Source: Aurantiacibacter rhizosphaerae
GTDB taxonomy: Bacteria; Pseudomonadota; Alphaproteobacteria; Sphingomonadales; Sphingomonadaceae
Assembly: GCF_009807005.1 (NCBI RefSeq)
Contig: NZ_WUBR01000001.1
Location: 186,001-250,000 of the forward strand
Direction of reading: 5' to 3'
Length of the DNA stretch: 64,000 bases
The notes under the pieces are model-generated. The model did not search any database, was not told where the DNA came from, and worked only from the letters and a program-made list of their open reading frames with translations. Every line of letters begins with the position of its first letter. The stretch's first letter is position 1. Made by a program: the position numbers and the translations under genes. Positions 33,999-44,248 of this stretch are shown here, one piece after another.

Positions 33999-34496
33999 TC
34001 AGGCAGGGCGGAATTTCATCGCCACGCCGTTGATGCAGTGGCGCTTCCCCGTGGGCTGCGGGCCATCGTCGAACACATGGCCCAAATGCCCGCCGCAATC
34101 GGCGCAGTGCACTTCGCGGCGTGTGTAACCCAGCTTGCGATCCGTGGAATAGCCCACGGCACCGCTGCCGATCGGCTGCCAGAAACTGGGCCAGCCGGTG
34201 CCGCTGTCGTATTTCTGGCGGCTGGAATACACTTCGTTATCGCAGCCGGCGCAAAGATAGGTGCCGGTGCGCTTTTCCTTGTTCAAAGGAGAGGTGTATG
34301 CCCGTTCCGTGCCTTCCTCGCGCAGGATGCGAAACTGCTGGGGGGTCAGGCGCTTGCGCCATTCGGCCTCGCTAAGCGAAACGCGAAAATCCTGCGCTTT
34401 GGCTTCCGTGCCGCCACAGGCAGCCAGAATGGGAACGGATGCTCCGGCACCAAGCCATGCGAGGGCGGAGCGGCGGGTGGAATTGGCTTTGATCAT
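33999..34496 (-). CDS. msrB: Exported peptide-methionine (R)-S-oxide reductase
   Basis: 165-residue MsrB. The catalytic cysteine is Cys154 in KRHCINGVAM and the structural zinc is bound by Cys82/Cys85 (CAGC) and Cys131/Cys134 (CADC); the block DSGTGWPSFWQP is conserved. The N-terminus has a twin-arginine (STRRSALAWLGAG) followed by a lipobox-like ILAAC (Cys27), suggesting a Tat-exported, possibly lipidated enzyme. It complements the Sec-exported MsrA at 4619. It ends 22 bp from the convergent glycosyltransferase gene. Confidence 0.94.
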   Translation of the reverse strand: MIKANSTRRSALAWLGAGASVPILAACGGTEAKAQDFRVSLSEAEWRKRLTPQQFRILREEGTERAYTSPLNKEKRTGTYLCAGCDNEVYSSRQKYDSGTGWPSFWQPIGSGAVGYSTDRKLGYTRREVHCADCGGHLGHVFDDGPQPTGKRHCINGVAMKFRPA

Positions 34497-34506
34497 GACA
34501 ATACTT

Positions 34507-35772
34507 CTATCCTGCAGAAGACGAACTGTTCCTGAACATCCCGCCCACCAGCTTCGTCAGCGAACGCCTGCCCTTCTTGCCGCGCGGGCCCGATTGCATC
34601 ACGCGCCTGCGGAACAGGCTGGCGCCTGCCTTCACGAACACCGCCACGCACAGGGCCTGCCACGCCAAGGCCACGATGTGCGGCCAGATGGCATCATCCA
34701 TCGCGGCACGCGCAACCATCGCAAAAGGAGAGCTGAGGGGGAATGCCATGGCCGTGTATTCGAGCCAGCCCCCGCGATCGGTTACAGCCAGGCTGGCGAA
34801 GAAGAACACCAGGATCTGGAACATGGTGGCCGGCATGGACAATGTCTGCACTTCGCGCACCGTCGCTGCCAGCGAACCCACCGCCAGGAAGATGGAGCCC
34901 AGCAGCAGGTAACCCATGCCGAAATAAGCCGCGAACAGCAGGAAGAACATCGGCCAGCCAACGCCCGGATTGGCATAGTCGGACAGCGATACGCCGCCCG
35001 CCGTCAGAATGGCAAAGCCGGTGCTGCCCCACACCGCGATGCCCACAACGGATATGCCCAGCATGGCAAACAGCTTGCCCAGGAAAACCGCATCCATGGG
35101 AATGGCGGCGGCCAGGATCTCGATGATCTTGTTGCCCTTCTCCTCCACCAGGTTGGACAATACCATGCTGGCCAGCAGCATGATCAGCAGGAACAGCAGC
35201 AATTGCCCGCCCTGCGCTGTGCGCATGCGCCCGGTATTTTCAGACGCGCCGCTGGTTTCCACCAGTGTGGTGCCGACCGCTGGATAGCTTTGCGCGCCGG
35301 GGCTGTTGGCATGGGCCGCCACCAGCGCGACCATGCCCTGCCAGCGGGCAAGCCTGCCTTGGGTAGCGGTGAGTTCGGGCTGCTGCGGCGTGCCGGTGAC
35401 AATCGCGGCAAGTCCGCTTTCCTCGTCAGCCAGATGGGCCGCTGCATCGAATGTTTCGCCGGGCGCCAGCCGCTTCAGCTCCACCATGCGCGGCAATGAC
35501 GGGCCGACAAGGCTGCCCACCTCCTCGCGCGCGGCCAGCATCGCATCGACGTGCTGCGCTTCCATGGCGATGCCGACATCGGCGGCAGAGGCTTCGGATT
35601 GCACCTGCGCGCCCACGCTGCCCGCCAGCGCCATCACCGCCACCGGGAACAGGGGGCCAAGCAGGAAGAAGATAAAGGCGCGGCTGAACAGGATCGCGGT
35701 GAAATCGCGCCGCGCCACCACATAGGCCGCGCGCCAGATGGACAGGCGGCTGCCGTTTTTTGCGCCCCTCAT
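34507..35772 (-). CDS. ABC-2 type transporter permease (NatB-like)
   Basis: 421-residue membrane subunit. It has one hydrophobic segment near the N-terminus (FIFFLLGPLFPVAVMALAG), a large extracytoplasmic domain (about 60-190), then a cluster of five or six helices (LLLFLLIMLLASMVLSNLVEEKGNKIIEIL and onward), the NatB/YhaP layout. The EEKGNK motif after the second helix is typical. It overlaps the ATPase gene by 4 bp (ATGA) and forms an exporter with it. The substrate is not known; NatAB-type systems have been linked to sodium or peptide export. Confidence 0.88.
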   Translation of the reverse strand: MRGAKNGSRLSIWRAAYVVARRDFTAILFSRAFIFFLLGPLFPVAVMALAGSVGAQVQSEASAADVGIAMEAQHVDAMLAAREEVGSLVGPSLPRMVELKRLAPGETFDAAAHLADEESGLAAIVTGTPQQPELTATQGRLARWQGMVALVAAHANSPGAQSYPAVGTTLVETSGASENTGRMRTAQGGQLLLFLLIMLLASMVLSNLVEEKGNKIIEILAAAIPMDAVFLGKLFAMLGISVVGIAVWGSTGFAILTAGGVSLSDYANPGVGWPMFFLLFAAYFGMGYLLLGSIFLAVGSLAATVREVQTLSMPATMFQILVFFFASLAVTDRGGWLEYTAMAFPLSSPFAMVARAAMDDAIWPHIVALAWQALCVAVFVKAGASLFRRRVMQSGPRGKKGRRSLTKLVGGMFRNSSSSAG

Positions 35773-36743
35773 GCCGCGTCTCCTGCGCCTTGCGTCACCA
35801 TGTCTCGCGCCGCCGCTTCTCCGGCAATGGCGACGAAGGCATCGTGCAGGCCGGCCCGCTCTATAGAAAGGGACTGGATGCCAGCATCGCCTTCGATCAG
35901 GGCCTTCAGCAATGGCTCCACCCCGCTATCGGGCAGGGGGAAATCCCAGAATGCGCCGTTGCGGCGCGCGCTGCTTGGCAGGGCAGAGCGCCAAGGGCCT
36001 TCGCTGTTGCGGGTTTCCAGTCGCACCTGCGCGGGGATGCGGTCGCGCGCTTCCTCCACGCTGCCGGCATAGGGAACCTTGCCACCGGCGATGATGGCGA
36101 TGTTTTCGCACAACCGTTCTGCATGGGCGATCACGTGGGTGGAGAAGATCACCGTCGTCCCCTTTTCCGCCAGCCCGCGGATCAGGCCTTCCAGCTTGCC
36201 CTGATTGATCGCGTCCAGCCCGCTGAAAGGCTCGTCAAACACCACCAGCTTCGGCTCATGCACCAGCGTGCCCAGCAATTGTACGGTCTGCGCCATGCCC
36301 TTGGATAGCTGGCGGATCTGCTTGTCCACCGCGTGGCCAAGGCCGTGTTCTTCCATCAATATCTTGCCCCGCGCGCGCCCCTGTTTCAGCGGCAAGCCGC
36401 GCAGCGCGCCCATGAAGCCGATCGCTTCATAGGCTTTCATGGATGGATAAAGACCGCGTTCTTCGGGCAAATAGCCGATGCGCCGCGCCACGTGCTGCGG
36501 ATTCTCCGCGCCCAGCACGCGGCGATACCCCTCGTCAGGGTCAATAATGCCCAGCAGCATGCGCAATGACGTGGTCTTGCCTGCACCATTGGGGCCAAGG
36601 ATGCCGTAGATCGCCCCTTCGGGCACGGCGATATCCACGCCGTCCACCGCCAGAACGCCGTCGAACCTCTTCACAAGGCCGCGCGCCTCGATTGCCAGAT
36701 TGCGTGTGCTTTCCACGGGGGTTGAAAATTCGCCTGTCGCCAT
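35769..36743 (-). CDS. ABC transporter ATP-binding protein (NatA-like)
   Basis: 324-residue ATPase. The Walker A motif is GPNGAGKTTSLRMLLG, the signature is QLSKGMAQTVQLLG, Walker B is KLVVFDEPFSGLD, and the switch histidine is in IFSTHVIAHAE. The C-terminal 100 residues are the extension typical of DrrA/NatA-type exporters (DUF4162-like). The start at ATG 36743 has AGGGG at suitable distance; ATG 36749 is too close to it. The pair is preceded by the divergent queG gene only 51 bp away. Confidence 0.92.
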   Translation of the reverse strand: MATGEFSTPVESTRNLAIEARGLVKRFDGVLAVDGVDIAVPEGAIYGILGPNGAGKTTSLRMLLGIIDPDEGYRRVLGAENPQHVARRIGYLPEERGLYPSMKAYEAIGFMGALRGLPLKQGRARGKILMEEHGLGHAVDKQIRQLSKGMAQTVQLLGTLVHEPKLVVFDEPFSGLDAINQGKLEGLIRGLAEKGTTVIFSTHVIAHAERLCENIAIIAGGKVPYAGSVEEARDRIPAQVRLETRNSEGPWRSALPSSARRNGAFWDFPLPDSGVEPLLKALIEGDAGIQSLSIERAGLHDAFVAIAGEAAARDMVTQGAGDAA

Positions 36744-36794
36744 ATCCATCCCCTATCAGCTAATGCCGATGAATGAACGAGGGCAACCCGCATA

Positions 36795-37844
36795 ATGGTT
36801 AACAAGGCCGAAACCCATTCGATTGAGAATGCGCTGAAGGCCAAGGCGCGCGAGCTGGGTTTTGCCGCCGTCGGCATCGCGCCCGCAGCCGATGATCCGC
36901 AGCAGGCGCGGCGGCTGCATGAATGGCTGGATGCAGGCTTTCACGGCGATATGGGCTGGATGCAGGACCGTGCCGATGTGCGCCAGGGGCCGCAAAGCAT
37001 GTGGCCAGAGGCCCGCAGCGTGATCGCGCTGGGAATGAGCTACGCCCCCGATGCCGATCCGCTGGCGGATGGAGAGGCGAAGATTTCCGTCTATGCGCAG
37101 GGGCGCGATTATCACGACGTTGTGAAGAAGGCTCTGAAGGCGCTTGCCCGCTGGCTGGTGGAACAGCGGCCCGATACGCAGCTGAAAGTGTTCGTGGATA
37201 CGGCGCCCGTGATGGAAAAGCCGCTGGGCGAACAGGCCGGGGTCGGCTGGCAGGGGAAGCACACCAATCTGGTTAGCCGCGATCACGGCAGCTGGCTGTT
37301 CCTCGGCGCCATATACACCACGCTGGAACTGGCGGCTGATGCGCCGCACGACGATCGCTGCGGATCATGCCGGGCGTGTCAGGATGCTTGCCCCACGAAT
37401 GCCTTTCCCGAACCATACAGGTTAGATGCGCGGCGCTGCATTTCCTATCTTACCATCGAGCACAAGGGCCCGATACCGGAGGAGTTTCGCGAAGCCATCG
37501 GCACCCGCATCTATGGCTGTGACGATTGCCTGGCCGTGTGCCCGTGGAACAAGTTTGCGCAAACCGCCGCGCGCCATGCGAAATTCGCCCCGCGTGATGA
37601 TCTGGTTGCGCCCCGGCTGAGAGAACTCCTGGCGCTGGACGATGCGGCATTCCGCGCCAAATTCTCCGGTTCGCCCATAAAAAGGGTGGGCCGGGATCGC
37701 TTCGTGCGAAATTGCCTGATCGCGGCGGGGAACAGCGGCGATGCGGCGCTGGTGCCGCAGGTAAAGGCTTTGGCCGAAGACCCCGATCCGGTGGTGGCAG
37801 AAGCGGCGCGCTGGGCGCTGACGCGGCTCAGCGCATCTCCTTGA
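36795..37844 (+). CDS. queG: Epoxyqueuosine reductase
   Basis: Catalyses the last step of queuosine synthesis, reducing epoxyqueuosine to queuosine in tRNA with a cobalamin and two [4Fe-4S] clusters. The 349-residue product has the cobalamin-binding N-terminal domain with the catalytic aspartate in [24 protein letters not shown] (split motif: FVDTAPV and GVGWQGK), cluster cysteines in [13 protein letters not shown] and [11 protein letters not shown], and a short HEAT-like C-terminus (about 300-345). Length is normal. The last 17 bp overlap the 3' end of the converging flavoprotein gene. Confidence 0.96.
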   Translation: MVNKAETHSIENALKAKARELGFAAVGIAPAADDPQQARRLHEWLDAGFHGDMGWMQDRADVRQGPQSMWPEARSVIALGMSYAPDADPLADGEAKISVYAQGRDYHDVVKKALKALARWLVEQRPDTQLKVFVDTAPVMEKPLGEQAGVGWQGKHTNLVSRDHGSWLFLGAIYTTLELAADAPHDDRCGSCRACQDACPTNAFPEPYRLDARRCISYLTIEHKGPIPEEFREAIGTRIYGCDDCLAVCPWNKFAQTAARHAKFAPRDDLVAPRLRELLALDDAAFRAKFSGSPIKRVGRDRFVRNCLIAAGNSGDAALVPQVKALAEDPDPVVAEAARWALTRLSASP

Positions 37845-39051
37845 GCGGGACCTCTTCGTTCATCAACAGCTCCGGGTCCACCTGCGCGCGGGCTTTCACC
37901 AGCTTGCCGCCCTGCACGTAATCCTTGGTGCGGTTCACCGCATCCACCGCGATCACCACGCCATCGCGCAAATAAATCACGGAAAAGCTCCGCTCTGCCG
38001 GATCGCCGCGCAGCACGGTGGTATCATGATCGACATTCAGCCCCGCGGTCTGCAATTTCAGGTCATACTGGTTGGACCAGAACCACGGCATCGCATCGTA
38101 GGGCTGCGGATCGCCGCAGATGGCCTTGGCCACGGTATTCGCCATGTCATTGGCGTTCTGCACGCTTTCCAGCCGCACCACCGCGCCATTGGCGTATGGA
38201 TTGGCGTGGGCGGCACAATCGCCGATGGCGTAGACCTTCTCCAGGCTGGTGCGGCAAATGTCGGATACATCCACACCGTTTGCGCCCGCAGCACCTGCGG
38301 CCATCAGCGGGCCGACGGATGGCACGATGCCAATGCCCGCCACCACCGCATCGCAGGGGATCGTCTCTCCATTTGCCAGCGTTACGCCGGTAACGCGGGT
38401 TTCGCCTTCCAGCCGTTCGACATTGCAGCCCAGGCGCACGTCCACGCCCTGCCGCCGATGTTCCTCTGCAAAGAAGGTGGAAAGATCTTCCCCCGCAACG
38501 CGCGACAGCAGGCGATCCATCGATTCCACCAGCGTGACTTCGCAGCCCAGCTTGCGCAGCACCGCGGCGGCTTCCAGCCCGATATAGCCGCCGCCGATCA
38601 CCACGAATTTCTTCGCGCCGCTTTCCAGATCGGCCATCAATTGCTTCACATCGCGCTGATCGCGCACGGCGTGAACGCCCTCCAGATGGGAGCCGGGGCA
38701 GGACATGCGCCGCGCATCGCCGCCGGCAGACCAGATCAGCCTGCCGTATCCAATGCGCTCTCCTGATGCCAGGTGCACTTCCTTGGCCTCTGGGTCGATC
38801 TTGCTGACCGTTTCGCCCAGCGTAAGGCCGATATTCTTGTCTTCCCAGAACTGCACCGGGCGGATCATGATGCGTTCGAAGGGCTTGTCTCCGGCCAGAT
38901 ATTCCTTCGACAGCGGGGGGCGCTCGTAGGGAGGCTTTGGATCGCGGCCGATCATCTGGATCGACCCTTCAAAGCCATTCTGGCGCAGGGCAATGGCCGC
39001 CTGCGCGCCTCCATGCCCCGTGCCCACGATCACTACATCATAGTTGCTCAT
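37828..39051 (-). CDS. Ferredoxin/rubredoxin reductase-like FAD oxidoreductase
   Basis: 407-residue NADH-dependent flavoprotein. It has two dinucleotide motifs, [17 protein letters not shown] (near residue 5) and [17 protein letters not shown] (about 145-160), the FAD block [12 protein letters not shown], and a C-terminal reductase domain with [13 protein letters not shown]. The pattern is that of oxygenase-coupled ferredoxin reductases (ThcD, CamA, RhoCoA type). No ferredoxin or cytochrome P450 gene is next to it. Start at ATG 39051; an in-frame ATG at 39072 is less likely. Converges on and overlaps queG by 17 bp. Confidence 0.9.
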   Translation of the reverse strand: MSNYDVVIVGTGHGGAQAAIALRQNGFEGSIQMIGRDPKPPYERPPLSKEYLAGDKPFERIMIRPVQFWEDKNIGLTLGETVSKIDPEAKEVHLASGERIGYGRLIWSAGGDARRMSCPGSHLEGVHAVRDQRDVKQLMADLESGAKKFVVIGGGYIGLEAAAVLRKLGCEVTLVESMDRLLSRVAGEDLSTFFAEEHRRQGVDVRLGCNVERLEGETRVTGVTLANGETIPCDAVVAGIGIVPSVGPLMAAGAAGANGVDVSDICRTSLEKVYAIGDCAAHANPYANGAVVRLESVQNANDMANTVAKAICGDPQPYDAMPWFWSNQYDLKLQTAGLNVDHDTTVLRGDPAERSFSVIYLRDGVVIAVDAVNRTKDYVQGGKLVKARAQVDPELLMNEEVPLKEMR

Positions 39052-39108
39052 ACTGCGGAGCGATGACCACAATACCCCTATGCGTCAAGCGCAAGGCGAC
39101 CGCGCGCA

Positions 39109-42100
39109 TCACCCCTGCAGCAGGTTGCGCGCCTGACTGGCCACTTGTGCCAACATCGCAGGCGCGACGGGCGTTGCCGCCTGTGCACGCGCGATCATCC
39201 GGCGGAATTGCTTCACCGGCATCGCGTTTGCCTCTGCCCAATCATCGATCAGCGCCATTGGATCGCCAGCCGATTTGCCCCGCTTGCGAGCGAGGCCACG
39301 CAGGAATTCAAAGCGCATCGCCTGGAAATCGCGGGCAAGGCCAGCCACCAGCAGCCGTTCCCACGGATCCGATGGAGACATAATGGCCGCGCGCGATTGC
39401 GCCCAGTCGATGCCCAGCAGCGATCCCAGCTTGATGAAGGCATTGGCCAGTTCGATCGGCTGGGTATCCGTTTCCGCAGCAAGGCGAGCGATCCCGATGG
39501 CCCCGTCGATAGCGAACAATTGCGCCACCCTTGTGGCCAGCTTTTCCGGCGCGCCTTTTTCCACCATGCGCGCAGCGATGCCTTCCACGTGCCTGCGGGC
39601 CTCTTCACCCAGCAGCGTATCGACTTTGGCCGTAAGTTCTTCCACTGTGTCGCCCACTTCTTCGCGCAGGGCAGAAGGCGACATTGCGCCGCCGCCTGCA
39701 CGCAGCAGGTCTGCGATATGGCCACGCAGCGCCAGTGCAGCCTGATCGAAGAGCATCAGGCGGGCCGTTTCCGGCATCTTCGTGGTATCCAGCGCGGCCC
39801 AGATTTCCTCCATGCCCAGAAGCTTGCTGGCAGCGACGAAGCCGCTGCCCACGGTATCCAGCCCGGCACCCTCTTCCTCAGCCAGTTCGAAGGGGTGCAG
39901 CATGCCCATGCGGTTCACGATCTGGTTGGCCACCACGGTGCCCACGATCTCGTTACGCAGGCGGTGATCCAGCAATTGGTTGCGGAAGTTTTCCTGCATC
40001 TGCGGCGGGAAATCGCCCAGCACCAGCTGGTCTGCCGCCTCGTCCTTCGCCAGCGGGCTGTCTTCAACGGCATCCTGCAACACCAGCTTGGAATGCGACA
40101 GCAGCACGGCGAGTTCGGGGCGGGTCAGGCCGCGCTCGTCTCCGGCGCGGCGCTTCAGGTCCTCGGCATCGCCAAGCCCTTCGTTATCGCGATCGAGGCC
40201 GCCCAACTCTTCCAGTGTTTCAATCAATCGCGCCTGCGCGCCAACCGTGCGGCTGCCGCCCTGCTCCGCGATGGACAGCGCCAGCGCCTGGAGCCGGTTA
40301 TCCTCCAGCACCAGCTCGGCAACTTCCTCTGTCATGTCTTTCAGCAGGGCATTGCGCCGCTCTTCCGAAAGGCGACCGGCCTGCCGCGCGGCGGCCAGCG
40401 CGATCTTGATGTTCACCTCGTTATCAGAGCAATCGACACCGGCGGAATTGTCGATGAAATCGGTGTTGATCCGCCCGCCTGCCAGCGCAAATTCGATGCG
40501 CCCGGCCTGCGTCACGCCCAGATTGGCGCCTTCGCCCACCACCTTTGCGCGCAAATCCTCACCGTTTACGCGAAGCCCGTCATTCGCCGGGTCGCCCACA
40601 TCTGCGTGGCTTTCGTTCGAAGATTTAATGTAGGTGCCGATGCCGCCAAACCAGATAAGGTCATTGGGGCTTTTCAGGATTGCGGAGATCAGGCTCTCGG
40701 GGTCCAGCCCGCCATCCTTCACATCGTCTTCCGCAATTCCCAGCGCGGTGAGAGCAGCCTTGGAAAGCGAAATCCGCTTCATGGTGCGCGGGAATACGCC
40801 GCCGCCCTTGGAAATCAGTTTCTCGTTATATTCGGCCCAGTTGGACCGTTCCATCTCGAACAATCGCTTGCGCTCTTTCCAGCTGGCGGCCGGATCGGGA
40901 TCGGGATCGATGAAGATGTGGCGATGATCGAATGCGGCGATCAGCTTTATGGATTTGGACAGCAGCATGCCGTTGCCGAACACATCGCCCGACATATCGC
41001 CGCAGCCCACCACGCGCACGGGATCGGTCTGCACGTCCACGCCCATTTCCAGGAAGTGGCGCTGCACGGAAATCCACGCGCCCTTGGCGGTGATGCCCAT
41101 TTCCTTGTGGTCGTATCCGTTGGAGCCGCCGCTGGCGAAGGCATCGCCCAGCCAGAAATCCTGCTCCATTGCGATGGCATTCGCCGTGTCGGAGAAGGTG
41201 GCCGTGCCCTTGTCCGCGGCAACCACGAAATAGGGATCGTCGCCATCGTGGATCACCACGTCCTGCGGGTGGATCACCTTGTCACCTTCGTAATTGTCGG
41301 TGATGGACAGCAGGCTGCGGATATAGAGCTTGTAGCTTTCCTTGCCTTCCGTGAACCACGCATCGCGGTCCACCGCGGGGTTGGGCAGGCGCTTGGGATA
41401 AAAGCCGCCCTTCGCGCCGGTTGGCACGATCACGGCGTTCTTCACCTTCTGCGCTTTCATCAGGCCCAGCACTTCGGTGCGGAAATCATCGCGACGGTCT
41501 GACCAGCGGATGCCGCCGCGCGCCACCGGTCCGGCGCGCAGGTGCACGCCTTCCACGCGGCGCGAATAGACGAAGATCTCGCGCCACGGCACGGGCTTTG
41601 GCAGGCCGGGCACCTGCGAAGAATCGAATTTGAAGGCCAGAGCCTCTGCCGCGAAGGGTGCAAAGGCGTTGGTGCGCAGGATGGCGCGCATGGTGATCCA
41701 ATAGAGGCGCAGGATACGGTCATCATTGATGGCCGTCACTTCACCAAGACCGGCGCGGATTGCATCGTCCAGCGCCTTGGTCGCCTTGTCACGGTCACCC
41801 TTGGCGGCGGGATCGTGCAGCGCGGTGAACAGGTCGATCAGGCCGCGCGTCACCTTGGGCGCACCGGCCAGCGCATCGACAACGGTATAGATGGTGAAGG
41901 CGATATTGGCCTGCCGCAAATAGCGGTAGAAGGCGCGCAGCCAGTCCGTTTCCTTGGCCACCAGGCCGGACACGATCACCAGCCGGTTAAACACATCGTC
42001 CTCCGCCCGCTCGTTCAGCACGGCGGAGATGGCTTCCTCGATCTCGGTCGCGCGTTGCAGCACCTCGTCATGCATCATGCCCGTGGGCAGGGCGACGGTG

Positions 42101-43851
42101 AAATCGTGGATCGTGCCGGCGTCCTCCCCCTGCAGGCGGGATGGAATTTCGGACAAAACGCGGAAGCCGAAGTTTTCCAGCGCGGGCACCGCGTCAGAAA
42201 GCGGCAGGCTGCCGTGGTGCTGATACACCTTCAGCCGCAGCAGATCGTCGCCATCGGCATCGGAGTGATACAGGCGAACGTCGCGGCCTTCCTCGCTGTC
42301 TTCCGCATTGGCGGCAAGCTGGCGCAGGCGGGCGATATCGGCGGCTGCTTCGCTTGCGCTGTAGGTGTTGCGATAGAAAGTGGGGAAGCTATCGGCATAG
42401 CGCACGGCCAGCGCGGCGGCGCGGCTTGGCTCCTCGCTCTGCAACAGGGCATCCTCCACCGCATCGGGCCAGCCGCGCAACATTTCGCCAAGGGCTGCAT
42501 CCACGGCGGCGGAATCGGCGGTGGTGCTCTTGCCGCGGAAATCCATGACATAGCGCAGCAGGGCAAGGTTGCCGCCCTCCACCATCAGGCTCCAGTCCAA
42601 GGTGGTGGCGCCGGTCTGCGTCTCCAGCATGTCCTGCACCTGCAGGCGCACGGCGGTGGAGAGCATATCGCGCGGCAGCCAGACGAAGCCGAACACATGG
42701 CGGCCAAGCGGCGCTGTTACCAATGTGGCGCGCGGGCGCGGACGGTCCGCCAGCCCCATCATGGCGGTGGCGACGCGGGTGATATCATCGTCGGAAAAGC
42801 TGATGATCACATCATGCGGCAGCGCGGTAAGCGCATGGACCAAAGATTTGTAATCATGGCTGCCGGGTTCGAAATCCAGCCGATCCATGATAATCTTCAA
42901 CTGCTGGCGCAGCACGGGCACGCTGTCGGGCGAGGCGACCAGTGCCGCGCTTGTCCAGATGCCGGCATGCACGCTGAGCGCCTCGACGCGGCCCTTCTCC
43001 ACCAGTGGCACGATGAAGATATCCAGCGGCACGCGGCGATGCACCTTGGACAGGCGATTGGCCTTGATGATCAGCGGCGCGCGGCCCTTGTGGCTCCCCG
43101 TGCCTTCGCCATCACCATCGAACCAGGCGAAGGCCTTGTCGAAGGCATCGTCTGCCAGCAGATCAGGCGTGGAGCGGCGGCAGATGCCGAGCGCGTCGGT
43201 CGTCTTGCCATCGCGGGTGCGGGTGACATGGCCCAGCAGGGTCATCATGCCATCGCCCAGCCAGCGCAGCAGCGCCGCGCCTTCGGCATCGGGCAGGCGA
43301 TCCGCATCGGCGGCCATCGTATCGCGCATGTGGGACCAATCGGCCACGGTGGCGCGCACATCCAGGATGGCGGCCCTTAGTTCAGCCTCAAGCTCGCGGC
43401 GTTCCTTGGCATCGACGCGCGCGGTCTCGATATAGACCCAGCTTTCCTTCTTTTCGCCGGTGGCGTCGCCCTCCGGCACGTCCACCAGCGCATCGTCGCG
43501 TCGGCGCACGGGCAGGATGGGATGAACCAACACATCGATTGCCAGCCCGCGCGCGGCCATGGCAGCGGCAATGGAATCCACCAGGAAAGACATGTCCTTA
43601 TTGATGATGGCGATGCGCATGTAACGCCTGCCATCCGCTTCGGAGCGGATCAGGATGGCCGGATTGCCGTCTTCCCGCGTGCGCGCGGCTTCCACCACGA
43701 AGGCAGCCGCTTCATCCAGGCGGGCCCCGTCCAGCAGCTTTTCACCGGGCAACAGGGAATCGCTGATCCTGTCTTTCAGCACGGCGGCGAAGCCCTGCTC
43801 CTGCTTGGTCAGTTCCTTGAAAGCCGCGGATTTGCTGCCAGTTTTCGCCAT
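39109..43851 (-). CDS. gdhB: NAD-specific glutamate dehydrogenase, large 180-kDa class
   Basis: 1580-residue enzyme that deaminates L-glutamate to 2-oxoglutarate with NAD. It matches the large L_GDH class: a long N-terminal region with ACT-like regulatory modules (about 1-700), the catalytic domain (about 750-1250, with VPTGAKGGFYPKRLP near residue 810, GGIRWSDRR, GCGDMSGDVFGNGML and GEGANLGVTQAGR) and a long helical C-terminus. The ATG at 43851 is set by AGAGGAGAA just upstream on the minus strand; the frame stays open to 44205 through the hairpin-rich region but that part is not protein-like. This catabolic enzyme would connect amino-acid and peptide use to the TCA cycle. Confidence 0.95.
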   Translation of the reverse strand: MAKTGSKSAAFKELTKQEQGFAAVLKDRISDSLLPGEKLLDGARLDEAAAFVVEAARTREDGNPAILIRSEADGRRYMRIAIINKDMSFLVDSIAAAMAARGLAIDVLVHPILPVRRRDDALVDVPEGDATGEKKESWVYIETARVDAKERRELEAELRAAILDVRATVADWSHMRDTMAADADRLPDAEGAALLRWLGDGMMTLLGHVTRTRDGKTTDALGICRRSTPDLLADDAFDKAFAWFDGDGEGTGSHKGRAPLIIKANRLSKVHRRVPLDIFIVPLVEKGRVEALSVHAGIWTSAALVASPDSVPVLRQQLKIIMDRLDFEPGSHDYKSLVHALTALPHDVIISFSDDDITRVATAMMGLADRPRPRATLVTAPLGRHVFGFVWLPRDMLSTAVRLQVQDMLETQTGATTLDWSLMVEGGNLALLRYVMDFRGKSTTADSAAVDAALGEMLRGWPDAVEDALLQSEEPSRAAALAVRYADSFPTFYRNTYSASEAAADIARLRQLAANAEDSEEGRDVRLYHSDADGDDLLRLKVYQHHGSLPLSDAVPALENFGFRVLSEIPSRLQGEDAGTIHDFTVALPTGMMHDEVLQRATEIEEAISAVLNERAEDDVFNRLVIVSGLVAKETDWLRAFYRYLRQANIAFTIYTVVDALAGAPKVTRGLIDLFTALHDPAAKGDRDKATKALDDAIRAGLGEVTAINDDRILRLYWITMRAILRTNAFAPFAAEALAFKFDSSQVPGLPKPVPWREIFVYSRRVEGVHLRAGPVARGGIRWSDRRDDFRTEVLGLMKAQKVKNAVIVPTGAKGGFYPKRLPNPAVDRDAWFTEGKESYKLYIRSLLSITDNYEGDKVIHPQDVVIHDGDDPYFVVAADKGTATFSDTANAIAMEQDFWLGDAFASGGSNGYDHKEMGITAKGAWISVQRHFLEMGVDVQTDPVRVVGCGDMSGDVFGNGMLLSKSIKLIAAFDHRHIFIDPDPDPAASWKERKRLFEMERSNWAEYNEKLISKGGGVFPRTMKRISLSKAALTALGIAEDDVKDGGLDPESLISAILKSPNDLIWFGGIGTYIKSSNESHADVGDPANDGLRVNGEDLRAKVVGEGANLGVTQAGRIEFALAGGRINTDFIDNSAGVDCSDNEVNIKIALAAARQAGRLSEERRNALLKDMTEEVAELVLEDNRLQALALSIAEQGGSRTVGAQARLIETLEELGGLDRDNEGLGDAEDLKRRAGDERGLTRPELAVLLSHSKLVLQDAVEDSPLAKDEAADQLVLGDFPPQMQENFRNQLLDHRLRNEIVGTVVANQIVNRMGMLHPFELAEEEGAGLDTVGSGFVAASKLLGMEEIWAALDTTKMPETARLMLFDQAALALRGHIADLLRAGGGAMSPSALREEVGDTVEELTAKVDTLLGEEARRHVEGIAARMVEKGAPEKLATRVAQLFAIDGAIGIARLAAETDTQPIELANAFIKLGSLLGIDWAQSRAAIMSPSDPWERLLVAGLARDFQAMRFEFLRGLARKRGKSAGDPMALIDDWAEANAMPVKQFRRMIARAQAATPVAPAMLAQVASQARNLLQG

Positions 43852-44003
43852 GCTTGTATTCTCCTCTAGAGCAGCGGTCCCACACCTGGCCCCGCGACTC
43901 CCTCTTCCAGCGTTATCGCATACCGGAAGTTCCCGCGCGCCTCTAACCTTGTGAATGCGGGGATGGAAGAATTTTGTTACATCGGTAACTATTTGTGTTT
44001 CAT

Positions 44004-44237
44004 GCGCCGACCTCCGTCGGCGCGTCCTCGGTGCTGTTCGCTCCGCTTCGCTGCGCGGCACCTGCGGGCTGCGCATTCGCGCGCTGTCGGTCGCTGGTCG
44101 CGACCGATATGCTGCCGAATTTAACACACCGCGCAGGACACGGTCCGCGCCTAGCGGACCGCAAGGCCGACTGGCCGCCCGCAGCGGGCGCAGCTTGCTG
44201 CGCATCTAGCGAGGACGAAGCCGCGGAGGCGGCTTCG
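44004..44237. repeat. Hairpin-dense GC-rich non-coding element
   Basis: Within the 397-bp gap before the glutamate dehydrogenase, at least six short perfect hairpins follow one another. GCGCCGAC/GTCGGCGC (44004-44023); palindrome GGTCGCGACC (44096-44105); GGTCCGC/GCGGACC (44142-44160); CGCCC/GGGCG (44176-44190); GCGCAGC/GCTGCGC (44188-44203); CGAAGCCGC/GCGGCTTCG (44216-44237). Loops are 2-5 bases. The stretch is open in several frames but the encoded sequence is low-complexity and lacks a ribosome site, so I take it as non-coding. It may act as a transcript-processing or termination element downstream of the LLM oxidoreductase gene, or be a mobile REP-like repeat. Confidence 0.55.
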
Positions 44238-44248
44238 CAAAACAAACA

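Noticed and set aside
39145-43380. Open frames of 785 and 612 codons on the plus strand opposite the glutamate dehydrogenase gene
   Set aside because: They mirror the codon bias of a real high-GC gene on the other strand, are rich in His/Arg/Gln without domain motifs and lack ribosome sites.
43852-44205. N-terminal extension of the glutamate dehydrogenase frame through the hairpin region
   Set aside because: The extension is Arg/Ser-rich and not protein-like, while ATG 43851 has a good ribosome site and the expected N-terminus.
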